From an uncultured Pelagibacteraceae bacterium (GTDB lineage: Bacteria > Pseudomonadota > Alphaproteobacteria > Pelagibacterales > Pelagibacteraceae): 64,000 bases of DNA. The DNA is taken from positions 1-64,000 of the forward strand of contig CACKCQ010000007.1 in the NCBI GenBank assembly GCA_902598655.1, given 5' to 3'. Position 1 is the first letter of the stretch, and each line of letters opens with the position of its first letter. The notes under the pieces were generated by a model. The model searched no databases. It worked only from the letters and a program-made list of their open reading frames with translations, and was not told the DNA's origin. The translations under genes were made by a program, and so were the position numbers. This document shows, piece after piece, positions 41,718-52,066 of this stretch.

Positions 41718-42230
41718 TTAAAATACTGATTTAGAATACCTTTTCCAGTTATCTTGGTAATGTTTTGCATTTTCGGTTATTTGCCTGATTTCTTCCTCTG
41801 TAAGTTTTCTAATCACTCTTCCAGGTGATCCCACAACTAATGAATTGTCCGGGATTTCTTTATTTTCAGTGATTAATGCTTTAGCACCAATGATGCAATT
41901 TTTACCTATTTTTGCATTATTTAAAATTACAGCTCCAATCCCTATTAAACTATTATCTCCAATCGTACATCCATGGAGCATAACGATATGACCAATGGTT
42001 ACATCTTTACCTATTTTTAATGGGCAGCCTGGGTCTGTATGTAGAACGCTCCCATCTTGAACATTTGAACCTTCTCCGACGTGAATGTTTTCATTGTCCC
42101 CTCTAATTACAGCATTAAACCAAACACTAGAGTTTTTTTCTAATGTAACATCTCCTATAATAGTTGCATTTGGTGCTACCCAATTTTCGCCAGAGTTTTT
42201 TGGTTTTTTATCTTTTAAATCGTAAAACAT
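41718..42230 (-). CDS. Gamma-carbonic anhydrase-like hexapeptide protein
   Basis: Left-handed beta-helix repeats, NSSVWFNAVIRGDNENIHVGEGSNVQDGSVLHTDPG, IGHIVMLHGCTIGDN. Confidence 0.9.
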   Translation of the reverse strand: MFYDLKDKKPKNSGENWVAPNATIIGDVTLEKNSSVWFNAVIRGDNENIHVGEGSNVQDGSVLHTDPGCPLKIGKDVTIGHIVMLHGCTIGDNSLIGIGAVILNNAKIGKNCIIGAKALITENKEIPDNSLVVGSPGRVIRKLTEEEIRQITENAKHYQDNWKRYSKSVF

Positions 42231-42250
42231 AATTTATATATTATTACATT

Positions 42251-42805
42251 ATGCCTATTAAAACACCAGTATGTGATTTTGGAAAAAAAGCAGAAAACTT
42301 TGAATTAAAATCTACAGAGAACAAATTAATATCTTTAAATGATATCAAAGGTGAAAATGGAACTTTGGTCATGTTTATTTGTAATCACTGTCCATATGTA
42401 AAAGCAATTATTAGAGATGTGGTGGAGGACTGTACTAAGCTTAGTGATTTAGGAATAAATTCAGTTGCAATATGCTCTAATGATCCAATTAATTATCCAG
42501 ACGACTCTTTTGAAAAAATGATAGAGTTTGCAATTAAACATAAGTTTAATTTTCCTTACCTAATTGATGAAACACAAAACATTGCTAGAAAATATGATGC
42601 TGTATGTACTCCAGATTTTTTCGGTTATGATAAAAATTTTGGTCTTCAATATAGAGGAAGAATTAGAGAGTTAAGGGAACTAAAACCTGTCAGATCTGGA
42701 GATAGTGATTTATTTACTGCTATGAAACAAGTTTCAGAAACAGGCAAGGGTCCCGAAGAACAATTCCCAAGTATGGGTTGTGGTATAAAGTGGTCATCTA
42801 ATTAA
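42251..42805 (+). CDS. Thioredoxin-fold redoxin (AhpC/TSA-like)
   Basis: MFICNHCPYVKAIIRD, DETQNIARKYDAVCTPDFFGYD. Confidence 0.85.
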   Translation: MPIKTPVCDFGKKAENFELKSTENKLISLNDIKGENGTLVMFICNHCPYVKAIIRDVVEDCTKLSDLGINSVAICSNDPINYPDDSFEKMIEFAIKHKFNFPYLIDETQNIARKYDAVCTPDFFGYDKNFGLQYRGRIRELRELKPVRSGDSDLFTAMKQVSETGKGPEEQFPSMGCGIKWSSN

Positions 42806-43887
42806 TGTATTTAATAATAACTAGAACTTTCCCTCCTGAAGTTGGTGGTATGCAGAATCTAATGTGGGGATTAGCAAGATCTTTATCAAAGTTAGATATG
42901 GTTAAAGTTTTTGCGGATTATCACGAAGATCATAAAAAATTTGATGATAAAGTTTCATTTACAATTGAAAGAGTTAGTGGAGTAAAATTATTAAGAAAAT
43001 ATAGAAAATCTCTACTAATAAATGAATATTTAAATGAAAATAAAAATGTAAATTGTATTATTGCAGATCACTGGAAAAGTTTAGAACTTATAAAATCCCC
43101 AAAAAAGAAAATATGCTTAATTCATTCTAAAGAAATTAATCACCCTAAAGGATCTAGATTAAACAAAAAAGTTTTAGAAGTTTTAAATAATGTTGACCAT
43201 GTGGTAGCAAACTCAAACTTTACGAAAAATTTAGCGGTTAGTCTTGGTGTTGAAGAAGAAAGATTAATAGTCATAAATCCAGGCGTAGATCCCGTTGAAG
43301 AAATTTCAAAAGACGACCTTAAACAAGCTGAAGAAATGCTAAAAGGAAAAAAACAAAGGCTAATTACTGTTTCTAGATTTGATAAAAGAAAAAATCACGA
43401 AAAAGTTATTATGGCTATTCGGAATTTAAAAGAGAAATATCCTGATATTACTTACACTTGTATAGGATATGGAGATGAAGAAGAAAATTTAAAAAAATTA
43501 GTGATAGAATTAAAACTTGATAAATATGTAAATTTTTTAAGCGATATAACTAATGAATTGAAAAATGCATTAATTGCAAAATCAAATATTTTTATAATGC
43601 CATCAATAATTCACAAAACCTCAGTTGAAGGGTTTGGAATTTCTTTTATAGAGGCTGCACAATATGGAATTCCATCTATAGGTGGTAAAGATGGTGGTGC
43701 TTCTGATGCAATTGTTCATAATAAAACGGGGTTAATTTGCGATGGCAACAGTCTAGATGAAATTTATTCAAGTATAGATAATTTATTTGAGGGTAACAAA
43801 CATATTCAATTTGGAAAAGATTGCAAAACACATTCCGAAAATTTTCTTTGGGACAAGATAATTGAAAATTACAAAAGAATCCTATAA
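42805..43887 (+). CDS. Glycosyltransferase family 4
   Basis: TFPPEVGGMQNLMWGLA, VSRFDKRKNHEKVI, EGFGISFIEAAQYGIPSIGG. Confidence 0.9.
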   Translation: MYLIITRTFPPEVGGMQNLMWGLARSLSKLDMVKVFADYHEDHKKFDDKVSFTIERVSGVKLLRKYRKSLLINEYLNENKNVNCIIADHWKSLELIKSPKKKICLIHSKEINHPKGSRLNKKVLEVLNNVDHVVANSNFTKNLAVSLGVEEERLIVINPGVDPVEEISKDDLKQAEEMLKGKKQRLITVSRFDKRKNHEKVIMAIRNLKEKYPDITYTCIGYGDEEENLKKLVIELKLDKYVNFLSDITNELKNALIAKSNIFIMPSIIHKTSVEGFGISFIEAAQYGIPSIGGKDGGASDAIVHNKTGLICDGNSLDEIYSSIDNLFEGNKHIQFGKDCKTHSENFLWDKIIENYKRIL

Positions 43888-43896
43888 AATTACTTC

Positions 43897-44313
43897 ATGC
43901 TAGATAAATTTAATGGAATAATTTATTTAAGTATTTTTATTGTACACTTTCTTGTTTACGCCGTTTACGCTTTCAGAACAGTAGTTGCAACTAAGTCTTT
44001 TTTAGATCAATACAATATAGATCACTCTGCAGCTGTGATGGTTAGATTTTTTGGAGCTCCATTTATTGCATCAATTTTAGTGGCACTGTACATAATGTTA
44101 ATCAAAGCAGATGGTTTGGCTGGAACATGGGGTTTCTTTACACTAATTTTTGCTCAAAACGTTTTATATTTTTTAATTGGGATATATACAATTTATATCA
44201 ATAAGCTTGGACATAACGAAAAAACAAATAGTGAAGGTGTCATTGCATCTGGAATTTTAACAGTTTTAAGTGGAATTCTTTGCTACGGTCTAGCTGATAA
44301 AATTTATATTTAA
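43897..44313 (+). CDS. Small hypothetical membrane protein
   Basis: 138-aa ORF with predicted TM helices, fits tightly between neighbours. Confidence 0.6.
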   Translation: MLDKFNGIIYLSIFIVHFLVYAVYAFRTVVATKSFLDQYNIDHSAAVMVRFFGAPFIASILVALYIMLIKADGLAGTWGFFTLIFAQNVLYFLIGIYTIYINKLGHNEKTNSEGVIASGILTVLSGILCYGLADKIYI

Positions 44314-45809
44314 TTTTTTTTTCTAAAAGTTGAAAAAATTTGCCAACCAACAATTGTTATTGTGATCAATAATATTATTAAAGTTATTGGTCTATCCCAT
44401 AAAAAATTAGGTGATCCATCACTTATTAATAGTGATCTTCTCAATGTTTCCTCCATTAGTCCCCCGAGTACAAAAGCTAATATTAAAGGTGGCATGGGAA
44501 AATCATAGAGCCTTAAAAAAGTTGCAACTACTGCAATACCTATCATTAAAAAAATATCGAAATTGTTAAATGACATCAAATATATCCCTGTAACTGAGAA
44601 AAATAAAATTAAAGGAATTAAATAATTTCTGGGTACTGCTAAAATTCTAGCTATATAAGGAATTAAAGGTAAATTTAAAATCAAAAGCACAACCATGCCG
44701 ATGTACATTGACATGATAACTGACCAGAAAATTTCAGGGTTAGTTTGATAAAGTCTTGGTCCTGGTTGAATACCAAATCCTAAAAGGGCTCCAAGCATAA
44801 CTGCAGTTGTACCACTTCCAGGAATTCCTAATGTTAGCAATGGAACAAACGAACCAGAACAAGCAGCATTATTTGCTGTCTCTGGTGCTGATAAACCATG
44901 AACGCTACCTTTTCCAAATTTTTGTTTTTCTTCTTCGTTTACATAATTTCTTTCCATTCCATATGCTAAGAAAGATGCAATTGTTGCACCTGCTCCAGGT
45001 AAAACACCAATTAAGAAACCAAGTATTGAGGACCTAGGTATTGTTTTGGCCATTTTGATGGTTTCTTCTTTATTAACTTTAATTGAACCTAGTTCTGTTA
45101 ATGAGATTTGTTTAGCAGCTCTGTTTGGATCTTTCCCTCTAAAAATAATCGTTAAAGCTTCACTCATTGCAAATGTTGCCATCACAATTAATACAAAGCT
45201 TATACCATCTGTTAAGTTCATATTGTTAAATGTAAATCTTGTTATATCTGACAATGAATCTTGACCAACTGTTGCTAACATTAATCCTAAAACTACCATC
45301 ATCATTGCTTTTAAAAACTGTCCTTTTGATGAAAATGCAGAAATTGCAGTTAAACCTAAAATCATTAGCGCAAAATAGTCAGGCGACCTAAAAGCTAAAC
45401 TTACTTTTGATAAACTAGGAGCTGCAACTAATAAAAATATTGCAGAAATTGTTCCGCCTGCAAATGAACTATAAGCAGCGATAGCTAAAGCTTTTCCAGC
45501 TTTACCTTGTTGTGCCATTGGATAGCCATCAAACGCAGTAGCAACAGTTCCTGGTATTCCAGGTGCATTTAACAAAATTGAAGATGTAGATCCACCAAAT
45601 ACTGCACCGTAGTAAACACCAGCCATCAAAATCAAACCCGTAGATGGATCAAAGCCGTAAGTAATTGGTATCATTAATGCTATTGCAGTCATTGGTCCAA
45701 GTCCAGGCAACATTCCAATTATTGTTCCAGCAAAACAACCAACCATCACCATTAAAATATTCGTTAGTGATAGCGCAGTTGATAATCCAATTAGTATTCC
45801 TTCGATCAT
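44310..45809 (-). CDS. tctA: Tripartite tricarboxylate transporter TctA (second copy)
   Basis: GMLPGLGPMTAIALMIPITYG, APGIPGTVATAFDGYPMAQQGKAGKAL, LGIPGSGTTAVMLGALL. Confidence 0.93.
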   Translation of the reverse strand: MIEGILIGLSTALSLTNILMVMVGCFAGTIIGMLPGLGPMTAIALMIPITYGFDPSTGLILMAGVYYGAVFGGSTSSILLNAPGIPGTVATAFDGYPMAQQGKAGKALAIAAYSSFAGGTISAIFLLVAAPSLSKVSLAFRSPDYFALMILGLTAISAFSSKGQFLKAMMMVVLGLMLATVGQDSLSDITRFTFNNMNLTDGISFVLIVMATFAMSEALTIIFRGKDPNRAAKQISLTELGSIKVNKEETIKMAKTIPRSSILGFLIGVLPGAGATIASFLAYGMERNYVNEEEKQKFGKGSVHGLSAPETANNAACSGSFVPLLTLGIPGSGTTAVMLGALLGFGIQPGPRLYQTNPEIFWSVIMSMYIGMVVLLILNLPLIPYIARILAVPRNYLIPLILFFSVTGIYLMSFNNFDIFLMIGIAVVATFLRLYDFPMPPLILAFVLGGLMEETLRRSLLISDGSPNFLWDRPITLIILLITITIVGWQIFSTFRKKN

Positions 45810-46276
45810 CCCATAACTCCAATATATTTTAAAAACGGATCACGAAGATAAATGTTTAACAAGCCATGTAACAAATACATAAATGCAGCAACAAATGGGA
45901 AAGATAAAATAAACATCAGTCCCCATCTTCTTTCACCTAAGAAATAGTAAGATGCAAAAAGAAATAATGAAGTTGATATAAAATATCCAATTTTTAAAAT
46001 TACAGCAGCATATATTAGTGAGATAATTAATAGATAGGTTATACTTTTATAATCTAAGTGTTTATGATTTACCTCTGCAGTAACTTTTTCAGGTAAAATT
46101 ATTTTTAAACTTGATAAAATTATTCCAGCCCAACCTAAATATATTGGAAAAGTCCTAGCATTGAACGGTGCATTCTCATCGAATGCAAATACTTGAATGT
46201 TGTAAGCTGTGTATAAATAAAAAACTGATAGAACTAAAAAAAGCAGTGAGATAAATTTTGTAGGACTTATTCTCAC
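45806..46276 (-). CDS. tctB: Tripartite tricarboxylate transporter TctB (second copy)
   Basis: 4-TM small subunit between tctA and tctC; GTG start. Confidence 0.8.
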   Translation of the reverse strand: MRISPTKFISLLFLVLSVFYLYTAYNIQVFAFDENAPFNARTFPIYLGWAGIILSSLKIILPEKVTAEVNHKHLDYKSITYLLIISLIYAAVILKIGYFISTSLFLFASYYFLGERRWGLMFILSFPFVAAFMYLLHGLLNIYLRDPFLKYIGVMG

Positions 46277-46292
46277 TGCTTTACATTCTTTA

Positions 46293-46310
46293 ATAATCTA
46301 TAAAGATTAT
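46293..46310 (-). promoter_or_regulatory. AT-rich hairpin ATAATCT-N4-AGATTAT at the end of second tctC
   Basis: 7-bp perfect inverted repeat overlapping the tctC stop codon, upstream of tctB. Confidence 0.55.
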
Positions 46311-47323
46311 ATTACTCCAAGTTTTTTCATCAGAGCTGTCATTTCAACTGTTTGTTTTTCTAAGAAAGCATCAAATTTAGAACCTGGGTTATAAATATTT
46401 ACCCATGCATTTCTTTTTCTAACAGCTTCCCACTCTGGTGTTTTTTGAACATCGCCAAGCATTTTAGAGATTTTGTTATAGTCGCTCATGCTCATGCTTT
46501 TTGGTGCAAAGAAACCTCTCCAGTTAACAAACTGAACATCGTATCCTTGCTCTTTTAATGTTGGAGCTTCTGGTGCATCACCTACTCTCTCAGGAGCAGT
46601 GATACCAATTATTCTTACTTGATCTCTAGCACCCATTACTTCACCTAAACCCGTTGAAAGTATTTGAGTTTCTCCAGATAAAAGTCCAGCAAGTGCTTTT
46701 CCACCAGCATCATATGGAACATAAATCACATCGTTTGGATTTGCTCCAGCTGCTTGGAAAGCTAACGCACCAATTAAGTGGTCCATGCTTCCTCTTACAG
46801 ATCCACCAGCCATTTTGATTGATTTTGGATCTTTTTGATATTGATCAACTGCATCTTTGAAATTTTTGATTGGTGAATTTTTTGCTACAACTATTGCACC
46901 ATAATCTCCAATTACACCTGCAATTGGTTTAACATCTTTATAAGATAATGTACCAGTTCCTTTAACATAACCTTTGTGTCTTGTAATAGATCTTAACACC
47001 AATGGTGTTGACTGAACTAAAACTGTATCTTTTGGAGCGTTATTGATTAGGTAAGCTAAAGCTTTACCGCCCCCACCACCTGACATATTTTCAAATGATG
47101 CACTTTTCAAAAAACCAGCTTTTGTTAATGCTTCTCCAGTACCTCTAGCAGTTCCATCCCAACCACCACCAGCACCACCACCAATTAAAAAATGTAATTT
47201 TTCAACTGCGAATGAACTTGTTGATGAGAACAGAAGGAAAGCAGAGAATAAAACTGAAATAAAAGTTTTAATTAGTTTCATTATTTCCTCTCTTATTATA
47301 TTTATGAAGTCATCATTAAACAT
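46307..47323 (-). CDS. tctC: Tripartite tricarboxylate transporter substrate-binding protein (second copy)
   Basis: LHFLIGGGAGGGWDGTARGTGEAL, MAGGSVRGSMDHLIGAL, PYDAGGKALAGLLSGE; the true start may be an internal ATG (MKLIKTF). Confidence 0.88.
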   Translation of the reverse strand: MFNDDFINIIREEIMKLIKTFISVLFSAFLLFSSTSSFAVEKLHFLIGGGAGGGWDGTARGTGEALTKAGFLKSASFENMSGGGGGKALAYLINNAPKDTVLVQSTPLVLRSITRHKGYVKGTGTLSYKDVKPIAGVIGDYGAIVVAKNSPIKNFKDAVDQYQKDPKSIKMAGGSVRGSMDHLIGALAFQAAGANPNDVIYVPYDAGGKALAGLLSGETQILSTGLGEVMGARDQVRIIGITAPERVGDAPEAPTLKEQGYDVQFVNWRGFFAPKSMSMSDYNKISKMLGDVQKTPEWEAVRKRNAWVNIYNPGSKFDAFLEKQTVEMTALMKKLGVI

Positions 47324-47342
47324 AAGTTATAAATTTTAGTCA

Positions 47343-48422
47343 ATGCTCAAATATAATCTTTCAAAAAATATTAAAGAATATTTCTCAGCTTTAATAGGTA
47401 GTTATAGGGCTCTTTTTATAGGACTTATCGGTGGATACCTAGGCACATTAATTAATTTACCTTTACCATGGTTATTGGGCTCTTTAGGTTTGAATTTATG
47501 TTTTGCTTTCACTAATTATAAAATAATTTTTCCAACTAAATTATTAAATCCTATATTTTTGATCGTTGGTATAATTCTTGGTGGAACTTTAAACGTAACA
47601 CTGTTGTATAAAATTCATTTATGGATTTTTTCATCTTTAGCGATGTTAATCTGTACAATAGTTAGTACAATTCTTGCTGGTTATTATTTTTTTAAAGTTT
47701 GTAAATTTAGTAAATTCATTTCAGTTTTGGCAGCTCTTCCAGGTGCATTTGTTCCAATATCTGCGGCTTTATTAGAATTTGGTAAAAGTAAAAATGATAA
47801 AGGTGTTTTGATCCCTCAGGCTACTAGAGTGATATTTATCGTAAGCTTTGTTCCTATTTTTTTTATAAATAATTTAGGGTTCTCTGAAATGACAGGTTAC
47901 AATTATGAAAATATCTATGACGGAAGATATTTTTTAGAAATATTATTTTTATTAATAATCTGTTTCATATTTGCAAACATCTTAAAAAATTATAAAATTC
48001 CATCACCTACTTTAGTTGGTGCGATGGCTTTAGCTGGTGCTTTTTATACCTTTGAAATAATTAATGCTAGATTCCCAGACGCATTTATAAATATTGCATT
48101 TGTATTTCTTGGAACAGCTTTGGGCACAAGATTAAATGGATTAAAAATTAAAGAATTATTATTTTTTATATTTCATGGAATAATTGTTAGTTCAATTTTA
48201 GTTGTTGTTGCAATGATAACTGCTTATTTGCTCACTTACATAGGGTTTGAATTTATCCCAACTTTTTTAAGTTTTGCTCCTGGAGGAATTCATGAAATGG
48301 TTGTTATTAGTGTTGCTTACAACATTGATCCAATATTTGTAAGCTACCATCATTTTTTAAGAATTTTTATAATAGTTTTATTTTTACCTTTTTTATTATC
48401 AAAATTTAGAAAAACTAATTAA
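47343..48422 (+). CDS. AbrB family membrane protein (putative ammonia monooxygenase/AbrB-like)
   Basis: GGYLGTLINLPLPWLLGSLG, AALPGAFVPISAAL, SFAPGGIHEMVVISVA. Confidence 0.8.
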   Translation: MLKYNLSKNIKEYFSALIGSYRALFIGLIGGYLGTLINLPLPWLLGSLGLNLCFAFTNYKIIFPTKLLNPIFLIVGIILGGTLNVTLLYKIHLWIFSSLAMLICTIVSTILAGYYFFKVCKFSKFISVLAALPGAFVPISAALLEFGKSKNDKGVLIPQATRVIFIVSFVPIFFINNLGFSEMTGYNYENIYDGRYFLEILFLLIICFIFANILKNYKIPSPTLVGAMALAGAFYTFEIINARFPDAFINIAFVFLGTALGTRLNGLKIKELLFFIFHGIIVSSILVVVAMITAYLLTYIGFEFIPTFLSFAPGGIHEMVVISVAYNIDPIFVSYHHFLRIFIIVLFLPFLLSKFRKTN

Positions 48423-49356
48423 CGGCTTCTTGCATTCTTTGAAATACTTTATCTGCTGATAGTTTAGACAAATCTGAGACTTGGATTGGTTTAAAATGTT
48501 CTCTTTCAATACTAACTTTTTTTGCAGTAGTATGTGATCCAAATAAAACTAATCCTTTTACATTTAAATGTGCCGCCATATGTGCTGGCCCAGTATCGTT
48601 AGATATAACAAAATAACTATCTTTTATTAATGACGAAAGTTGAGAAATAGTTAATGCTTTATCATTATCTAAAATAATATTAGCATCAATATCATTTGCC
48701 ATTTTGATTTCATTTGGACCCGGGGCAATTAATATTTGGACTTCATCTCTAAAAAAAGATTTAATTTTTTTTATCAATTCATTGTAATACGGCCATCTTT
48801 TTATAGTTAAATGAGAAGATGAAAAAGGAAATAAAATTATATATTTATTTAAATTATATTTTTTTTTGATTTCTGAAATATCCTCACAACTCCATGAAAA
48901 ATCTGGTTTGATTACTTTATCGGTTTTGATACCAGATACATTTAATTGATGCTCAAAACGATTTAAAACAGTATCTTTGTCAAAATCTGTCTTATTAGTT
49001 CCCTCTGGGAGAGTTGTTTCAGAAGAGGACCAAACATCTGATAAAGCTTTAGGGTAAAGAATTTTTTTATAAAAACTTGTTCTTTTAGAATTTTGAAGGT
49101 CATAAACTTTAACAAATTTATATTTTTTTATTTTTCTCATTAATAAATATAAATAAATTAAATTGAATCTAGAGAGACGTTTATCCAAAATAACATCTGT
49201 TATATTTGGATTCTTTTTTAATAAATCATGATAAGGTTTGGTTGATAGTATATAAATATCATCATTTGGATGGTTATCAGATATATCTTGAATTGCACCA
49301 CTTGCTTGTGCAATATCTCCCAAAGATCCATGTTTTATAATAAGTATATTAGACAT
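48415..49356 (-). CDS. Glycosyltransferase family 9 (heptosyltransferase-like)
   Basis: IKHGSLGDIAQASGAIQDI, FVISNDTGPAHMAAHLNVKGLVLFG. Confidence 0.9.
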   Translation of the reverse strand: MSNILIIKHGSLGDIAQASGAIQDISDNHPNDDIYILSTKPYHDLLKKNPNITDVILDKRLSRFNLIYLYLLMRKIKKYKFVKVYDLQNSKRTSFYKKILYPKALSDVWSSSETTLPEGTNKTDFDKDTVLNRFEHQLNVSGIKTDKVIKPDFSWSCEDISEIKKKYNLNKYIILFPFSSSHLTIKRWPYYNELIKKIKSFFRDEVQILIAPGPNEIKMANDIDANIILDNDKALTISQLSSLIKDSYFVISNDTGPAHMAAHLNVKGLVLFGSHTTAKKVSIEREHFKPIQVSDLSKLSADKVFQRMQEAVN

Positions 49357-49388
49357 ATTTTTAACAACTTAACATAATATAAATTTAT

Positions 49389-49778
49389 ATGAATAAAATT
49401 TTAGTAGAAGTATCAGTTGGAGAATTGCTAGATAAAATTTCAATTTTAGAAATTAAATCTGAAAAAATTAAAGATCCTGAGAAACTAAAATTTATAAATG
49501 ATGAATATAAAATTTTAAAAGATCAATTAAATACAAATATTAAAAATTACAGTGAAATTGAAAGTTTATATAACTCACTAAAAGAAATTAATTCAAAGCT
49601 TTGGGTTATAGAAGATCATAAAAGATTATGTGAAAAAAATTCTGATTTTGGTGAAAAATTTATTAAACTATCAAGAGATGTTCACTTCTTAAATGATGAT
49701 AGGGCAAAATTGAAATTAGAAATAAATAATAAAACTGGTTCTAAAATTAAAGAAATTAAAGAATACACCAAATATTAG
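49389..49778 (+). CDS. DUF6165-like protein
   Basis: VEVSVGELLDKISILEIKSEKIKDPEKL, NDDRAKLKLEINNKTGSKIKEIKEY. Confidence 0.7.
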   Translation: MNKILVEVSVGELLDKISILEIKSEKIKDPEKLKFINDEYKILKDQLNTNIKNYSEIESLYNSLKEINSKLWVIEDHKRLCEKNSDFGEKFIKLSRDVHFLNDDRAKLKLEINNKTGSKIKEIKEYTKY

Positions 49779-49780
49779 TC

Positions 49781-50503
49781 TTATTCCCACTCAAACCTTT
49801 GAAAAGAGTCAAATATTTTAAAAATACCTTGTGACCATTGATTACAAACTTTAGAAAATTCAGGATCATTCATATTTAAACATTTAAGTGAAGCTATTTT
49901 GATTTCATCTTTTTTTACCACAGCAAAGTCTATTGGTGGGCCAACAGTTAAATCACTTTTTAATGTAGAGTCCATTGATATCAGTGCACATCTCGATGCA
50001 TCTCCAATTGAGACGTTTGGAGTAATTACTCTATCTAAAATAGGTTTTCCATATTTTACTTCTCCTATTACTAAATATGGTTTGCTATCTGCTGGACGAA
50101 TATAATTACCTTGAGGGTAAACTAAGTATAATTCAGGCGGCTGATCTTTTATTTGACCACCGACAATAAAAGTTGAACCTAATAAAACACTATCAGTATT
50201 AATTCCTTGAGGAGATGAATGTTCAATATTGAGAGAACCTATGTAGGAAGCAATTTGTTCAAAATCACTACAGGTATTTAAATTCATAATACCTGTTTCG
50301 CTTTTTAAATCTTTTTTTATTGAATTATAAACTGCTTGTGAAGTTCCAAGATTTCCAGATGTAACAATAACAATTGTTCTATCTCCAACATCGTGTGTTA
50401 ACATTTTAGAATATATATTTACATTATCCAATCCAGCATTTGTTCGAGAATCTGATGCAAAAACTAAACCCGTCTCTGTTTTAATGCCAATACAATAAGT
50501 CAT
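49781..50503 (-). CDS. Anbu-type proteasome-related peptidase
   Basis: MTYCIGIKTETGLVFASDSRTNAGLDNVNIYSKM, TSGNLGTSQAV. Confidence 0.88.
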   Translation of the reverse strand: MTYCIGIKTETGLVFASDSRTNAGLDNVNIYSKMLTHDVGDRTIVIVTSGNLGTSQAVYNSIKKDLKSETGIMNLNTCSDFEQIASYIGSLNIEHSSPQGINTDSVLLGSTFIVGGQIKDQPPELYLVYPQGNYIRPADSKPYLVIGEVKYGKPILDRVITPNVSIGDASRCALISMDSTLKSDLTVGPPIDFAVVKKDEIKIASLKCLNMNDPEFSKVCNQWSQGIFKIFDSFQRFEWE

Positions 50504-50617
50504 AATAAATTAGATGTTTAAATTATATGTGATTACAATAAAACCCATTTATTTCATATCAGATATCTAATTTAATCATTTGCTTATTTAACTCTTATGT
50601 AAAAAAATTAAGTTAAT

Positions 50618-52066
50618 ATGTCTGATTTCTGGAAAAATTATGATTCAAAATCAACTTTTGATGGATATATCAGCAAAGAGAAGAAGTTGAGAAGTCACGC
50701 TAAGATCATTGCGGGTATACTTGAAAAATACGGTAAAAAAAAATTACAAGAGATTGAGAAAAATTGTCAAAGTACAATAAGTGCAAGAGGAATAAATTTT
50801 AGAGTTTATGCTGCAAATAATAGAGCTGAGGAAAAAAAATGGCCTCTAGATATTATTCCACGAATAATACCAAAAAGCCAATGGTTAAAAGTTGCAAAAG
50901 GACTTGCACAAAGAGTTAAGGCGCTAAATTTATTTATTGATGACGTCTACAATGCAAAAAAAATATTTAAAGACAAAGTAATACCTAAAGAATTAATTTT
51001 TAATTCTCCTTTATATTTAAAAGAATGTGAAGGTTTCTCTCCAAAACACAAAGCATGGTCTAATATATCGGGGATTGATCTTATTAAAAACATTGATGGG
51101 GATTTTTTAGTTCTTGAAGATAACTTAAGAGTTCCGTCTGGAGTTTCATATATGCTGGAAAATAGAATGGTAATGAGAGATATTTTTCCAGAACTATTTA
51201 CAAGATATAAAGTTTCCTCGGTTCATCAATATGCAAATAAATTATATAACTGTATGACAGAGTGTATTCCAAAGAAAACTAATAACCCACACATGGTTTT
51301 ATTAACACCTGGTATTTATAATTCAGCTTATTTTGAACACTCTTTTTTAGCAGAACAAATGGGAATAGCCTTGGTGGAGGGCAAAGATTTATTTGTTGAA
51401 AACGATCATGTTTACATGAAAACTGTTAAAGGGCCTTTAAAGGTAGATTGTATATACAGAAGAATAGATGACAATTTTATGGATCCAAAAGTTTTTTTTA
51501 AAGGATCCTTATTGGGAGTGCCTGGTGTGTTCAAATGTTGGAGAAAAGGAAATGTTGGAATTATTAATGCTTTAGGAACAGGGGTTGCAGATGATAAAGC
51601 AGTTTATTCTTATGTTAATAAAATGATCATTTACTATTTAGGAGAACAACCAATTATTGATCAAGTTGAAACTCTTCTTTGTGGAGATAAAAAAAATAGA
51701 GAACACGTTATAGATAATATTTCTAAATATGTGGTTAAACCTTCAAATGCATCGGGTGGCTACGGAATTATGATTGGTCCTAAAGCCTCTAAAACAGAAA
51801 AAGAGGAAATGATAAAAAATATCAAAAGAAATCCTAGAAATTATATTGCACAACCATTAGAAATTCTTTCTACTGTTCCCACAATCACACCTGATAACAT
51901 TGAACCAAGACATTTAGATTTAAGACCATTTATTTTAACAGGTAAATCAACTTATGTTACAACTGGTGGATTAACAAGAGTTGCTCTGAAAAAAGGCAGT
52001 ACAATAGTTAATAGTTCTCAAGGTGGTGGATCTAAAGACACATTGATTGTTGATAGTAGGAATTAA
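50618..52066 (+). CDS. Circularly permuted ATP-grasp family protein
   Basis: FLVLEDNLRVPSGVSYMLENRMVMRDIFPELF, YVVKPSNASGGYGIMIGPKAS, RHLDLRPFIL. Confidence 0.88.
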   Translation: MSDFWKNYDSKSTFDGYISKEKKLRSHAKIIAGILEKYGKKKLQEIEKNCQSTISARGINFRVYAANNRAEEKKWPLDIIPRIIPKSQWLKVAKGLAQRVKALNLFIDDVYNAKKIFKDKVIPKELIFNSPLYLKECEGFSPKHKAWSNISGIDLIKNIDGDFLVLEDNLRVPSGVSYMLENRMVMRDIFPELFTRYKVSSVHQYANKLYNCMTECIPKKTNNPHMVLLTPGIYNSAYFEHSFLAEQMGIALVEGKDLFVENDHVYMKTVKGPLKVDCIYRRIDDNFMDPKVFFKGSLLGVPGVFKCWRKGNVGIINALGTGVADDKAVYSYVNKMIIYYLGEQPIIDQVETLLCGDKKNREHVIDNISKYVVKPSNASGGYGIMIGPKASKTEKEEMIKNIKRNPRNYIAQPLEILSTVPTITPDNIEPRHLDLRPFILTGKSTYVTTGGLTRVALKKGSTIVNSSQGGGSKDTLIVDSRN

